64,000 nucleotides of DNA, taken from Bryum argenteum. Lineage: Eukaryota; Streptophyta; Bryopsida; Bryales; Bryaceae. Below the pieces are notes generated by a model. That model ran no database searches. It had not been told where the DNA came from and saw only the letters and a program-made list of their open reading frames with translations. The translations under genes were made by a program, and so were the position numbers. Positions 1 to 12,928 of this stretch are shown here, in pieces; positions within the stretch are counted from its first letter, which is position 1; the number at the start of each line of letters is the position of its first letter. The stretch is from contig CM073321.1 in assembly GCA_037043015.1 (NCBI GenBank), forward strand, positions 5,786,001 through 5,850,000, given 5' to 3'.

Positions 1-354
1 CTGAATTTGATTCAACAATCAAATAACAACGTGATCTGTGTCTCTAGTTATTTTCGGTTTCATTGTTATTTTGAATCAACATCACTTAAATTTTGAAGCG
101 ACAAACATAGTACATCAAGTCAATTTCGTGCATTGTTGCACTTTAAAAGGCATGTAAATTTTATGTTTACAAGTATCTCAAGTATTCTACGATGTCTCTT
201 TCCAATGTTGAATGAACAATGCAATTTGTTTGCAATTGCATTTAAACTAGATTTCCTGTTGTTTGTTCCACATGCATCCGATTTTTAAGAAATTTAAATT
301 ATTCTTGGTCTTATATCATGTTTTAGTATTTTTGAAATTTTTAGAATGAAACGT

Positions 355-1062
355 AGGAAGGTCGTGACAACCATTGACCTTCAACCAACAATTTCAAAGA
401 AATGGTAAAGCCAGCGTCAACGAACATGGTCTATTCATGCTTTAGTAGAACAGGAACAAAGTCACATGCCAATGTTGGATTGTTTAGCACGTGGTGGAGG
501 TGAAAAAATTAGTCGAACAACCAAAGAGCATGGCTTTTGGGACCGATGAAAACTTCAATTTCCATAGATACGACATACTACGGTAAATGGTCTTACTCGT
601 ATGAAATGCATCTACTGTGAGAAATTTCAAGTGAAGGGTCCTCTTGAAAAAGGCGAGAGTTCATGAAACTTGCAAAATGAAGCTCTTATTGGCTACAACA
701 AATCTACACGCTACTGTTGTGAAAGGATACCATGGCTTGCAATGAATGGACATTGCAAAGCTCATTCTAAATCATGTGTCTTTTGTAACTGAAGATATGA
801 AGGCCAAGATCATATATGCAATGAAGTTCATGTATTTTATTGTACACGATTGCCTTCTTATGTCTTCGAACGCATCTATGTGCACTTTTGCAAAAGATTT
901 GGACTTTGGAGGCTTATTTGCCACAATTAATTGTACTACTTATGGAAACAGTGCATCGGTGAAGGAGTTTGCAACTGCTATCTCTCAGCACATTGATTGA
1001 AACAAAGTAGAGGAATTAAGGAACAATATTGATTTTTCTTGGCTTTTGGATGAGTCAACAAT
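355..1062 (+). pseudogene. hAT-type (ZNF862/KIAA1586-like) transposase fragment
   Basis: This is the remains of a gene of the hAT-derived ZNF862/KIAA1586 kind. Such proteins start with a zinc-finger region and continue into an RNase H-fold transposase core. A CIYC pair lies near 610-625. An open stretch at 746-1000 has the expected helical segment, and after a stop the same frame gives a segment ending in WLLDES, which matches the family motif that opens the catalytic core. The frame has several stops from about 419 onward. The homology ends abruptly at about 1062, where an oppositely oriented Ty3/gypsy fragment begins, so the core was probably cut by that insertion. The assignment rests on motif pattern, not a search. 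Confidence 0.5.
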
Positions 1063-3005
1063 TAGAGCGAACGAAATGTAGGCGCTAGATATTCTGTGGG
1101 CAACAACGGTTGGGAGCCATTGACTAGCTCAAAGGGGCTGACTGAAGTTGTGGACTTAGTGGCTACGCCGTATGCCCACACGATTGTAGATAAGCACTTG
1201 TCCCAGTCGCCGTAGTTAGCTTGTACAAATTTTTGCAACATCTTGATGATGGTCTTATTAGTTAATTTTGCTTGTGCGTTCTTCTGGGGATAGTACACCG
1301 TGCTTGACCTTTGCTTGATAAGGTATTTCTCCATGAGCTCCTCAATGACGACGTTGAAAAAATGTGATTCTTGGTCAGAAACAATCTTTAAGGGACACCC
1401 ACACGTGGTAATGATGCTTTTATAGATGAATGTTGTCGTTACTTTGGCGGTGTTGTTCTTTAAAGGTTTGCCTCTAACCACTTTGTTGCGTAATTTGTAG
1501 CAACAAGTATATATTTATACCCATGTTTCCTCACCAATCGGATAGATCCAACAAAATCTAGACCCCATCTTTAGAAAGGACCTAACAAAGGTATAGAATT
1601 CAGGTGTACCTTCCCTTGGTGTCGCAAATTAGTCGCTGTTGTTTGACAGGCATGGCAGTTTTTGATGTAGGTTAACGTATCCTTGTGCAACGTTGGCCAC
1701 CAATACTTTGCCGCTAGTATTTTATTGATAGTTGTTTCCAGTGCCTGATGCCCTCTTGCTGGCCCATTGTGTAGGTAAGAAAATATTTCTTGCTGCAGGT
1801 GTCATGGTACGCACAGACGCATCTTGTAATCTAATCCCTTATGATATAGACTCCCTTAGACTACTGTAAATGGCAACATGGTGCGTACAAATTTAATCTT
1901 CTGTGCTCATATCATCTCTTCTAAAAGACTTTTCTCACTTAGTAAGAAATTCCATGATATCTTACCTCCAATTCTTCTTAGCTGAAGGCTCCGTAGTTGT
2001 TTGTATGGTCTCCGTTTGTATATATGGTTCATTGAATAGGTCATTGATGCCTTCCTTCGTAGTATTGGTGTCTTGAGACAAGTAATCCACCACTATGTGT
2101 CTCTTACCAAGGATGTACAGTACTTCAAAGTTGTACTCTATAAGGATCATGATCCATCTTACCACCCTTTCCGTGATCAAAGGTTGACTACCAGATAGGA
2201 CAGGCTGTGATGGTCTACCATGAATCTAAATTTGTTCCCGAGCAAGTGATGTCTAAGTTTCTTTCTCATAAATCATACCAAGTGCTTCCCTCTTTGTTGT
2301 TGAGTAGTTTCTCTCGGCTTGGCCGAGTAATCTACTAGCGTAGCGACACGCTGAACATGTTTGTCATCCACATTTTGGGCTAACATGACCCCCACGGCTA
2401 TCTGAGAGGTGTCTATGTGTACGTAGGAAGGTTTTGTTCAATCTGGTGCCAACAATATGGGTGCTTTTGAATATGCTTGCTTGATTTTTTCTAAGGCTAC
2501 TTGTCCTTTGGTGTCCAATGTCGTTGGTAGGAATAGCCGGTGTGGTTTAACATTATTATCGAAGCAGTCATATAAGCCAACTTTTCAATGTACATCGTGT
2601 TAAATTGTGATAAGTCTAGAAGCCTCTGCACACGCTTTTATTCTGTTGGAGGCGTCATGTCCATGATGTCTTAAATCTTGACTGAATTCGAGAGTTTACC
2701 ATATTTGCATAGGATAAATCGAGGTTAAGTCTAACAAAGAATAGAAACATGCACTTCTCTGCGTTTAGACTGACTCCATTGCCCCCCAAGCTTAGAGTAT
2801 TTGCGTGAGATGGGCTTTGTGGTCTCTTATTTGTCCATATACGATTCCACCGTCTAAGTAAATGAAAAAGAATATTTTCAAGTAGGGTCCAAATATTAGT
2901 TCCATGACTGATTGAAATGTCGTAGCTCCAAATGGCATCCTTTTGAATTGGTAAGGTCTCCATTCAGTAGGAAAAGCTGTCTTATTTTTGTCCTGCTGAG
3001 CCATA
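1063..3005 (-). mobile_element. Ty3/gypsy retrotransposon pol fossil
   Basis: Read on the minus strand, this stretch shows parts of a Ty3/gypsy polyprotein in normal order: reverse transcriptase (with a RMPFG block and a YLDG version of the YxDD box), RNase H with the linker ending in VVDYLSQ, and integrase core. No flanking LTRs, gag or protease are visible, so it is a truncated internal fragment. It is broken in several places and looks old. It abuts the hAT fragment on its left and a GC-rich repeat block on its right. Confidence 0.85.
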
Positions 3006-3045
3006 GCTACTCGGTAGTCTTATCAAGCGATAAACCAGGCAGACC

Positions 3046-3290
3046 ATTTGTGCCAGACAGGCAAGCGTGCCTGCCCACCTTTATTGTAGGGGGTGTGTAA
3101 CTTTTTGTGGGTAACAAACTCTGCACTAAGAAGCTACATAGGATGTGACGTGTAAGTTGACCGTAGCGTCGGGGCGGGTGAATTCATTTCAAGGTGGGTG
3201 AAATTGTGTCTGGGCGGGTGAAATTATGGGTGGGCGGGTGAATTTTTGCTAGGGCAAGTGAGGTGGGGGGCGGGGCGAGTGTTGTAAGTT
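3046..3290. repeat. GC-rich repeat terminus with GGGCGGGTGAA minisatellite
   Basis: The left part (about 3046-3120) closely resembles 47,310-47,385: both have a CCTGCC-rich stretch, then TTGTAGGGGGTGTGTAA, then GGTAACAAACT or a close variant. The right part (3173-3260) repeats a unit near GGGCGGGTGAAATT about five times. A third GC-rich stretch with GGACGGACAGGC lies at 63,390-63,440. These look like edges of one dispersed repeat family; no gene is visible. Confidence 0.5.
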
Positions 3291-4990
3291 ACCAAACAAA
3301 GTAGGCCCAAAATAACCCATTTTCAAGATAATACCTCGCAAAAGGGACCACCTTCCAAATAACGTTTCTCAGAGAAGAGAAATGTAGGTCTCTCTAGTTT
3401 AGGACACCGGTCCACCGCTACAACAACCGGAATACTCAGGGCTCTTCTAACCTATTCTTTACCCGGTCAACCTCTAAAGCCACTCTTGTTTTATACTAAT
3501 CCGGTTGTCTCAGACTCCAAATCCACTGTGATCTCCACAACTCCTCATTTTGTTTTCCTACAAAAGGACTGTATTCGCAACCGGATAGACTCTACTATGT
3601 TAGTTTGCAAATGATTTAGTTTTACCTCCGTAGATCGTCGGAGGAATCCTTCCTATTGCTTTGCAGAGTGCAAAATTACTTCACTCTCTACCGGATGATT
3701 TAGGTGATCGGAATTTCACCTGCTTACTTTCTAGCTGTTAACTTTTCTCAATCCAAAGTTCCTCCTTTATGACCGCTTCTACTGTTCGGTTAGGAATCCA
3801 AAATAGTAGTTCACTCAAAGAGTCGTCCGGTTCTCTCCCCATCTTAGTACAACAACTCGCTATTCGGGTGACGGTGATCGGAAATCGGGTTGGCTTTACT
3901 CACTAAATGGGTTCCTCTATCCGAACCAGAGTTCATACCAAAACTTATGACTCATGGACAGACTAACAAGCAATTCAAAACTCTCCCACTCGGACCTTTA
4001 CTGGTTCTTTACACGCTAACAATTCCTCTCTTGCTGCTAGTGCGGTGAACTCCGAAATCACGAGGGACTCCTGCTAGCACATCCGGATTCAGAATACACT
4101 TAGGCAAATCAACCTGGTAACAACACAGCCTAACACTTTTACTCACGAATTGCAGAGATACAAGAAGACTCGGAGAATTCCTCTGAATCCTTGATAAATA
4201 TCGGCGGCTCCCAGATTTCCCGGAAACCCTTCTTAGATCTTGAATTCCCGGATTCCAAGATTCCTAGAGTAAGTGGATTAGGCTAAGCATATACAATTTT
4301 GTCTCCTTTCTAATTTCTACTTATTGGTACCTATGGATTCCTATCTAACAATCCCTAGGTGGCGACTCATCCACCACTGGTGCATCTGTGGAAGAAGGCG
4401 GCGCAATCACATCCACAGATCTGGTCTCCTTAGTCTCCGCAGCCTCGAGATGGGTACGTCCGGAGCCACAAGGTCAACAATTTTTGGGGCAAGGATACAA
4501 GCTCGGGCAAGGCTTCAAGTAGGAGTCAGACCTTCTGCTTCAGTTGGTGTAGACTCCCCTAAACACTTCTCAGCTTCCGGATTTGTGTCCTCGGCTCCTT
4601 GGTGCGCACTCTGACTAAGAAAGGCGGGCAGAACGGTCATGGCTTTGCTCCATTCCACTCAACGAAGCTCCTCTTGTGACCGCATGACAATCCGTAACGT
4701 ATCCTCCGGTTCTTCAATTCCCCCACCGGAGGTCACTACTCTGATTGGCTTCTATGGACTTGGAATCGCTGGGCACATCTCTCTCACCTCTTCAGCATCT
4801 CTTCAAGACATCGCTACCCCGGTCTGCTTCTGTGGATTTGAGACTTCCAACAACGTCTCCTCCGGTCCCTGAGCATCTCCACATAGAGTGGTAACTCCGG
4901 CCTGCTCCTATGGACTCGGCACTTGTGAGAGTATCTCTTCTGGTTCTTTGGTATCGCCATCGGAAGTGGCTACTCTAGTTTGCTCTAGGG
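3280..4990 (-). mobile_element. Fragment of the repeat family seen at 55.2-59.6 kb
   Basis: The start of this stretch (GTTACCAAACAAAGTAGG, then a motif near ACCACCTTCC) matches the start of the element at 55,205. The match continues loosely through an ATCGGAATTTCACC-type block to a shared ATTTCCCGGRAACCCT block (4,216 and 56,277). Both copies are followed by a Pro/Ser/Glu-type coding style on the minus strand. This copy is shorter, broken and old. The family is not identified; the position and length of the conserved block would suit an LTR or a 3' end. Confidence 0.5.
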
Positions 4991-5005
4991 GCCCTCAGTA
5001 GAATA

Positions 5006-5031
5006 GAACAGCGTCTAAAGAGACGCTGTTC
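5006..5031. repeat. Perfect 11-bp inverted repeat (hairpin)
   Basis: GAACAGCGTCT and its exact reverse complement are separated by AAAG. The hairpin marks the change from the preceding repeat fragment to a different, TTAACG-rich sequence, so it may be the edge of an element. Confidence 0.6.
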
Positions 5032-7834
5032 AGCGCGGGTTTTTACGCTGTTTAACGCGGTTTAACGTGGACAATTTTTATGACGCAAAAATGCAAAAAA
5101 TGTCACGGAGGTCATTTTCCTTTAACGTGTCCTCTTCAATGTTAAATGAGCTAACACATTTTAACGTACTATGTTAAGAGACTGTTAGCATGTGTTAGTG
5201 CGGATGGAATGCTTTACGAGTTCATCCAGAAGAGCGGGATAGTTTCTTCGGGCAGCAGGGACAGAATGAGGCTAAGAGAAGCTCGGTTCTCGAGAAGAAC
5301 TTCGGCTAAATACCACGGTGTCGTTAGAGTCGGGGATCTGGCTTTCTTTCTATAGACTCTTTGGAAGAATATGGATATCGAGGATGGTGGTCAGGGAGAC
5401 TACGTTGTGTTAAAAAGGTGTCGGAGGTGGTTTGGTGACTTAGAGCGAACGAGGTTGTCGAGGTAAGGCGTAGACGTCCGGAATCCCAGCTGCGGTTACT
5501 CTGATACCGCGGAGAACGTTGTGAAGGCAAAGACACAGAGTGGATGTCGAGGGGTTAGGTTTTCGGCCATGGCCATTTAAGCAATCACGGCAATCAGACA
5601 GAGAGAGGAAGGAGAGAGAGCTTCATTGGAAGAGAGAGAGAGTGATTGGCTCTTGGCCTTTACATTCATGCTACGGAATCTGAGTACAGTAGAGTATTGA
5701 TTGAGCTAGCCTGAAAGTGTACTTCTATGGTGACTACTACGAGTGTCTCTTCTCCTGTTTTCTACTACTTATATCCTACGTCGCACCGTGGAGGTCATGG
5801 AAATCGGGCGGTGCCGTTATTTAAAGTGTCGTGGTGTCCTTGATCAGCAGCTTTTGCCTCCGCCTAGGTCGCTATGGTGCCCTGTTTGGTGGCTATAGCC
5901 TCTGTTAAGTGTGCCGTGGTTGCGCAGTTTTCTTTATTGCTCCCGCCTTCGTCGTCGTGGTTGCCCTGTGACGTCAGTTGGGTAACAAACACGTTATTCA
6001 AATTCAAGGAAAGTTATCTAGGTTAGTAAATTAGAAAGTAACTTACTTGCCACGTGAGCATTTCCCGCCTGTGTGCATTTCCCGCCTCTGTGCATTTACG
6101 TAAATGCGACTTGACGTGTTTTGGCAATGCGTCCCTCGTGTTAACTTTAACGCTGATTGGCGCCGATAATTACATGTGTTACATATTTAACACGTTTCGG
6201 ATAACATCCGCACTTGTAGGATGTCGTACGATGACGTTTGTATTATTTACGCATCAAAGTAGACTTTCGTGTCAAAAGAAACATTGTGTAGTATTCATGT
6301 TGACGAATATCAAAAACAATTATGGCTCATACAAACATTAACAAACATGAACAATTACATTTTGTCACGCGACATAACGTCATGCAAATTGCGTTAATCA
6401 GCGTCATGGACAACACATTGTAAACACATCATGCACTTGTTAAAACTACACTTCAATGTGTGCACTATATCATAGAAAATCAGCCAATTGCATCTAAGAT
6501 GGAATTGATACAATATTTTGTCCTTCAAACACAGAATGCATCAAGGCTACTTGTGCATTGTGATAGTGTGCACCTTCCTCCTATGATGGCGTAAGTTTAC
6601 TTCTTGGAGATGCGGATGACGCCTAAGCCTTGCGAATGGTGCGTACATCTAGGGTTGCTGATGCTCAATCCTTTTTAATCTACGGAGCCCACATCATCGC
6701 GCTATCGGTAAAGTCAGAGTCACACATCATGCAAACAATCCCGGGTGAAGATTTAGTGTGAATGAGCTCTTACATATCTTCTTAAAACATTTAACACGCC
6801 CTGTCACTTTCGAGCCAGCAATTTCTCCAAACCTTCAGCTTTGTCCTGTATACACAATTGACTTATCATCAGGATGGTAGATGACAACAATAGCCTGCCT
6901 CAACGCCTTTAAATGGGATCTACTATTTACTTTAGCCCGTGATTTAGGCTTTCGAGACTCTGCACAAACATGCCGGGTTTACATATTGGAATCCAAACGA
7001 ATATCTTAAATGCGGTTTGATGGTCACTTTACAAAAGGATGTTACTTTTTTCGTCTCTTGGATACCATCCTCATCAAAACAAATATCATTCATCAAGGTT
7101 GGACAACAAAGAATAAATACCTTATTAAAACCTTGCACTTTCCTACACGTTACAAATGAGGGAAACTTGTTTAACTCCATATTCGTTATATTTGGAGCAT
7201 TTCTATCTCCCAAATTAAAACAAGACAACGGATGAAGCGAAAAACAACATTTACAAGGGTTTCACCTTAGGCATATGTACTTTGAATTTACTAATTTCTA
7301 TTATATTGGGAGGTGATATGAGACCTCTTGAGTATGTTTATTTTAAAAAAAGTTTCAACCATACATATATTTGATACGATATATGTCAAGATTAACATAC
7401 CAAAGAAAGGATAATTTTCTTTCAATTAAGAATAATGATGGAGTCAACTTAAAAAATCTTCTTATACAAAATAAATATATCGAATATAGATAGTAAATTG
7501 TACAAAGATATAATACTCTATATACTAATTATCAAAGTAATATATATGTCAATACCAAGTATAAGTACAAACAAACCTACTGCCATAAGAAAGACTTTAT
7601 ACTAGAAGACTACTCCAGCAAAGATAAAGCAAGCTCCCACAAAGAGGCCTTGATGATTTTGACCTGCTTCTTGAGTATTGTAATAATAGCGTCTATACCT
7701 TCACTGCTTTCCCCGCCAGAATGCGTAATTCTTGATTTCTAGGCAGTGTAAATAGCATCTGTAGGTTGCGAATATACATCTACACCTTTCTCAACTCTCC
7801 AACAAAGCTTTCTATTTGTATCCCAATTTGTTTA
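5032..7834. other. Gene-poor interval; possible old LTR-element remnant
   Basis: No convincing gene is seen here. On the minus strand near 5500-5520, GGTATCAGAGTAACC resembles the initiator-tRNA primer site used by many plant LTR elements. The short reading frame around 5324-5536 would fit the start of such an element, which would be a broken fossil. A 94-codon minus-strand frame at 6944-7228 is Cys-containing and coding-like but unrecognised. The stretch 7,250-7,830 is AT-rich and looks non-coding. Confidence 0.3.
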
Positions 7835-10491
7835 CTATTTCAGAATCTCTTTAGAGCGTGACATTGGACTGTAGAACTGGATGTCGACCGTATTGGGTAG
7901 ATCTGGGTTCGAATTTGGATCAAACATAGCTCGCTTGAGCCAAAAAGGCCGTCCATCGGTGCCGCATGGACGTAGTGCAATAAAATAACCCTTATAAAGG
8001 TCATGTCCAACTCGGAATGAAGGAGCAGGACGATTAAGGCTCTGGCCAACAAAATGATCATCATTGTCGTACTCTTTGCGCACATTCCTTTCTAAAGTGA
8101 ACTCATCTTCCATAGCATGTGCAAGTCGAGTTGACGGCCAACAACCATGTTGCAACACTAATGGTTCCTCCAAAGTTGAAGGAATCCCATTTTGCGACGA
8201 TGCAAGTATATCCATTGAGATACAATGAGCATCTTTCACGCCGCTCCAGTAATATGAGAGAGGCTTATACAATCTCCGCGATTGAATTGACTCACGTGAT
8301 AATCGTTCCCAATGATCAACAATACCTGAAATCCATTTTACCACCTCAGGCAAATGGCGCATCTCGTTTGGACGCATTGCATCTGGGTCACCACATGGCC
8401 ATAATGATCTGCCTTCAGAATCCTCCTTCCACAATTTAATACCAGCATCGTCAACTCTAGGAAGCCATTCCTCGTCATGACAAAAAATCTTGTACTACAT
8501 TACGGGGCATGCACTTGGATGGATGTAAAACTTGAATTGATGCGCTTTTATATGCCCCACCAATGCTTCATTGCCGACTAGCATCCACTCTCTAATGAAT
8601 TTCTTGAAGTGCAGAACCTCTTGAACGAGGTGTGGAATAACTGAAAGTTTCTCAATCCTCATAATAGATTTCATGAGAAGAGGGATGGTAGGATAATCCT
8701 CTTTTCGCAACGCCATGCTCCAACGCCCAAATAACGCATCTATGTCATCATGAGTGTGACCGACGAGCATAAAATTTACATATATCTCTAGGAATACTCG
8801 TTTTGCAACCAGAAGAGACCAGAAACTAAAGACAAATCTATTCTTGTTATCACTCACAGCATTATCCATTTGAACATTTAAAATTGGAGGCAAAGGCTTT
8901 GCCGGAACTAGGATGTCAAGAATCGGGCCTAATGGATCCACACACATCTCTGAACCTCGTAAAAGAGCATTATACAATGGATGCAATGGGGGCTCTGTAA
9001 AGAGTTGTCTAGATGATGATGTTGGTGCAGCTTCCAGAACTCGCAAAAGTTTTGCAAATGAGCCGACCGTATAAATGGCATCATGTGAGTAAACATCTTG
9101 TTCATAATGAGCGTATCGCTGATCTACATGACCATGAGCGAGAATTCCCGTAACTGCAAGAGGTAACTTCATGAGTCCGTCTAAGATCTTCACCTTATGA
9201 GACAAAGCAGGTGATGCTGTCTTAGTGTGGTCCATCTTGTCATGCATAATGGTCAAAACATCTTGAGGCGACTCCTTTGACCTAAAGCGGTTGAGATAGT
9301 ATAAGTCTCTATGCGCATATGCGGAATCTAAGTGCACATTCAACTTCCTCGACCATATAAGAGATGATTGTGTCCCAAGTAGGGTGAGCTTCATCAGTGA
9401 TTGTAACTCATGACACTTCAAGCAACGCGCGAAATTGTCCCCCTATCTTTTGGCATAGTATTCAAGATAGCTCAGGCGGCGAATCTTACTAAGGTTTGAA
9501 GTAGACACCGGCGGGAGCCCACACTCTTCAAGGTGATTATCAAGAAGAGGAATTTGGTCCTTCCACTTAAAACTTGAAGGAAGTACCTTGGCAACGACCT
9601 TCTCCCCTGATGGAAGGCTCCGAGACTTGTGAGGCATGTGATCGGCATGTCTATCAAGTATTGCCCCTAAGACGGCAGAAGCAACAATCGTATGCCTCCT
9701 AGGCTTTTGCAGGCCCGTGTTCTTGTGCAACTGGGCCTCATGAGCATCAACTGCACTCTGAGCGTTTCATAAAAACATACTGTTGCTCACGCCCATGATC
9801 TTCATCCACGCAATCGGACAAACATCAATACCCTCTAAAGTGACTACATTTCGCCTTTCAGCATTTCTGTGGAACTGCCTATGGACATCGAGTTTGACGT
9901 GATTCTTGAACTGCACAGTTGTCTTGTCGTACATGCGACACCTGAAAACCTAATCTTCTCCCTTGGATATAGTTGAACACAGTTGTGCTTACAGCAGGTA
10001 TTACATGCGATCGCATTGATTGACTCCGCTGTCATCAAAAACTGGGCTTTGCGCGAAACTGGGGTAGATTCATTCCTTGAGGAATCATCATAGGATCGAG
10101 TTCGAGATGACCCCTGGCGTCGACTATATTCCCGGACCCATCTGTTGTAAACATCTTGCTGACTATGGTCAAAAAGAGTAACACCGTCTAGGAGGATTTG
10201 TTGGATGGGCCACGACTTAAAAGAGTATATCCAGTCGTTAGGATCCTCGAACGCAACAAACAAAGTTGAAACTTGCACCACAACTCGGGAATCACTGAGT
10301 AGGCCATTACAATCAAGTATAGCGCCAGATCGTAGGTTTCGAAGTAAACCCTAAGCTATTCTGAGTCCTTCGGAATCGAGCAATGCAACGGTCTTCCCTG
10401 TCCAGAGCCGTGGAGGAACAACTTGAGCAGCAAGTAAACCAGGATTCAAAGGTGCATCGGCGAGAGCGTCATCGTCTGAAAAAAAATCCAT
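7835..10491 (-). pseudogene. DUF7869-like, probable transposase-related gene, with sparse stops
   Basis: One coding unit can be followed for about 880 codons from an ATG at 10,491 (MDFFSDDD) to a stop at 7,835. It has a Cys-rich patch (NTCCKHNC), then YYLNRFRS, VQMDN, DNKNRF and VGHTHDDIDALFGRW. The MDN / NKNR / GHTHDDID series is what I know from DUF7869-type eukaryotic proteins. The spaced acidic residues suggest an RNase H-like nuclease or transposase fold, but that is inference. The frame is interrupted by three TAG and one TGA codons and probably one frameshift near 9,840, so it is decaying or depends on unseen introns. A palindrome array starts about 80 bp upstream of the ATG. The same palindrome occurs in and around the ParB-like/methyltransferase gene at 17.6-33.2 kb, so both may belong to one mobile unit. 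Confidence 0.55.
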
Positions 10492-10571
10492 CTTGCAAAA
10501 GATCATCACAAACACATATATGAATCAAAACAGTGCCACAGCATCAAGACATTATGAGAAACAAACACATG

Positions 10572-11182
10572 CAGTTTAGCTTGAGTCGAGCTAAACAGAA
10601 GTAGAAAACACATTCTACAGTTTAGGTCGAGGTGAGCTAAACTGATGTATGGGTTCAGTAGATCAGTTTAGCTCCAATCGAGTTGAATGCATGATGCAGT
10701 TTAGCTCGAGTCGAGCTAAACTGTATAGCCTACATACTCCTGTAGTTAAGCTCGAGTTGAGCTAAACAGTATGGACTTATTCCGATAGCAGTTTAGCTCG
10801 ACTCGAGCTAAACTGTATGGCCTGCACCCCTCTGCAGTTTAGCTCGACTCGAGCTAAACTGCAGAATGTGTTCGGTCGAACAGTTTAGCTCGAGTTGAGC
10901 TAAACTGCTCTACTGGATACATACAACAGTTTAGCTCGAGTCGAGCTAAACTCTACGACGTAATGCATCATGCAGTTGAGCTCGAGTCAAGCTATATTGT
11001 ATGGCTGCTTCTTCCTGCAGTTTAGCTTGAGTTGAGCTAAATTGCGGTACGTCTTCTGACGAAGCGTTTAGCTCGAGTCGAGCTAAACTGTTCTACTGAA
11101 TACATATAGCAGTATAGCTCGACATGAGCTAAACTGCAAGAGGAAGGAGGCCATACAGTTTAGCTCGACTCGAGCTAAACTG
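10572..11182. repeat. Palindrome array 1 (about 15 copies of a 27-bp palindrome)
   Basis: The consensus half-site is CAGTTTAGCTCGA, followed by one central C or G and then the exact reverse complement of the half-site. About 15 copies, some with one to five changes, are spaced roughly 40-60 bp apart by unrelated spacers. The array lies just upstream of the 5' end of the DUF7869-like gene. Each copy could fold into a 13-bp hairpin. Spacers are not conserved and both central bases occur, so selection or copying acts on the palindrome itself. Confidence 0.9.
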
Positions 11183-11840
11183 CATGTCATTTTGCATGAT
11201 AAATTCCGAAAATTACGGCGTATTTCACGGGAGTAATTGAGAATTCGAAAATTAGATAACCAGGGCTCTCCCATTCCATTGTCATACGCAGGAATCATAA
11301 CCCACCACAGTACCAACGAAGTCGTCATATCAAAAAAATATGTTAACAACAACTGCTCCGAATGCACAAATGTTTAGTAGCCACTAAATTACAAACATAC
11401 AATAGACAGTTTCAACTACTACTAGTCAAGTGAGAGAAAACTATGAAGAACAATGAATCAGAAAATGCGAAATGCTGTGCAAAGCAACTTTAACGAATTA
11501 TCATGCATATATGCGATCGCGAAAGACGTACGCGAAGGCGGAGAGCGAGCTGATAGAAGCGCGGAGAACTCAAATATGTTGACGGAGTTCAGCACCCTTA
11601 AAGATTGGGAAGAAAAGAATCATTTTGTCCTCGATTTCGAAGGTCATTGAGTAGCGCAATACCGTTTTCGCGCTATCTCAAAATTAGAAAATGGGAGGGA
11701 ATCACGTTTGGATAATTGAAAATAGGCGGGAATCGAAGTCTCGACGATTGAAAATTGGCGCGAACTGAAGTGTCGTCCGTTTAGAAAGGGCGGGATCAGA
11801 AGTGCCGCCATTTGAAAATTTGGCGGAATTGGAGTTATAG

Positions 11841-11863
11841 GGTTTAGGGTTTAGGGTTTAGGG
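11841..11863 (+). repeat. Short interstitial TTTAGGG (plant telomere-type) repeat
   Basis: Three consecutive TTTAGGG units plus a partial one lie between the palindrome array and the AT-rich block. They are too short to be a chromosome end. Confidence 0.85.
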
Positions 11864-12885
11864 TACATGGTTTCGAATTACAGGTGTGTGATGATTGGAT
11901 TGGCCAAAAAATTGTTAATCTTTATACACCTACTTTGGAGTATTCTATATCTTTGAACACTTAATAACAAAATAAAATCTTAATTAAAGTACTTGGAAAC
12001 ATTACAATGGATACAAATTATAATTTCATATTTTTGTAAATCGAGTGTGCTTAACATTAAACCTTTTATTTTAATAAAGTTCCTATAAAATAATTTCGAT
12101 GCAATAATTACCTTAAAGTGAAGTCCTATTAAGCATTAAGCTATTATCTTATCTATAAATTTACTACATACTAAGTTTCTTATGTGTAATTATGTACTTG
12201 TTAACAATTCATAGTTAAATGTTGATTATTATATACATAGTGTTCAAATTCATAATGATTAAATTATTCGTATATACGTAATATCTATGATAATTACATT
12301 TAATATAATACAATATAATATTATTTACTTATTACATATTACATTATATACTATTTATTTATATATTAAATATAAATATTTCAAATTATAAATTAATATA
12401 ATGTAAATATAATCATGGTATATCATTTAGAATTTCGAATTGCTGTAGTTCTTAATAGCAATGATGAAATCATATGTTTTAATTTAAAATTTTTAAAGAT
12501 ACCTACAAAGTAATCTAGGATGAACAATTTGTACAATTGATAAGTAAAGTCATAAAATCTGCTAAATTCACCTTGGAACATTTAAGAAAGGAAGTTTTAC
12601 TGTTCATAAGTTATGTATTTAAAGTTAACGTCAATGATACATGCTCATTGTTATGTATATAATTTTGTTTTTCATTAACATTAAGCTTATCAAAATAATA
12701 TTACTTCTATGCGTTTCAGTTTCATGTGTAGATGTTTATTCTTGCAATTAGATTTTGTATATAAATATGGATCATCTTTTCTTTTCATATATGCATATGT
12801 ATAATATTATGAATGCATTCATAGATATTTAATACTGAACTTGTGGTGTGCAACATCTAGATAACTTTATAACTATCTATGAACC

Positions 12886-12928
12886 ATTGTCCTAAAATCA
12901 CTTATAGTGCAAGTGATTTTAGGACAAT
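12886..12928. repeat. Perfect 18-bp inverted repeat
   Basis: ATTGTCCTAAAATCACTT is followed by a 7-bp loop and then its exact reverse complement. Such a perfect long-arm hairpin in AT-rich DNA suggests a small fold-back element or the fused ends of one. Confidence 0.8.
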
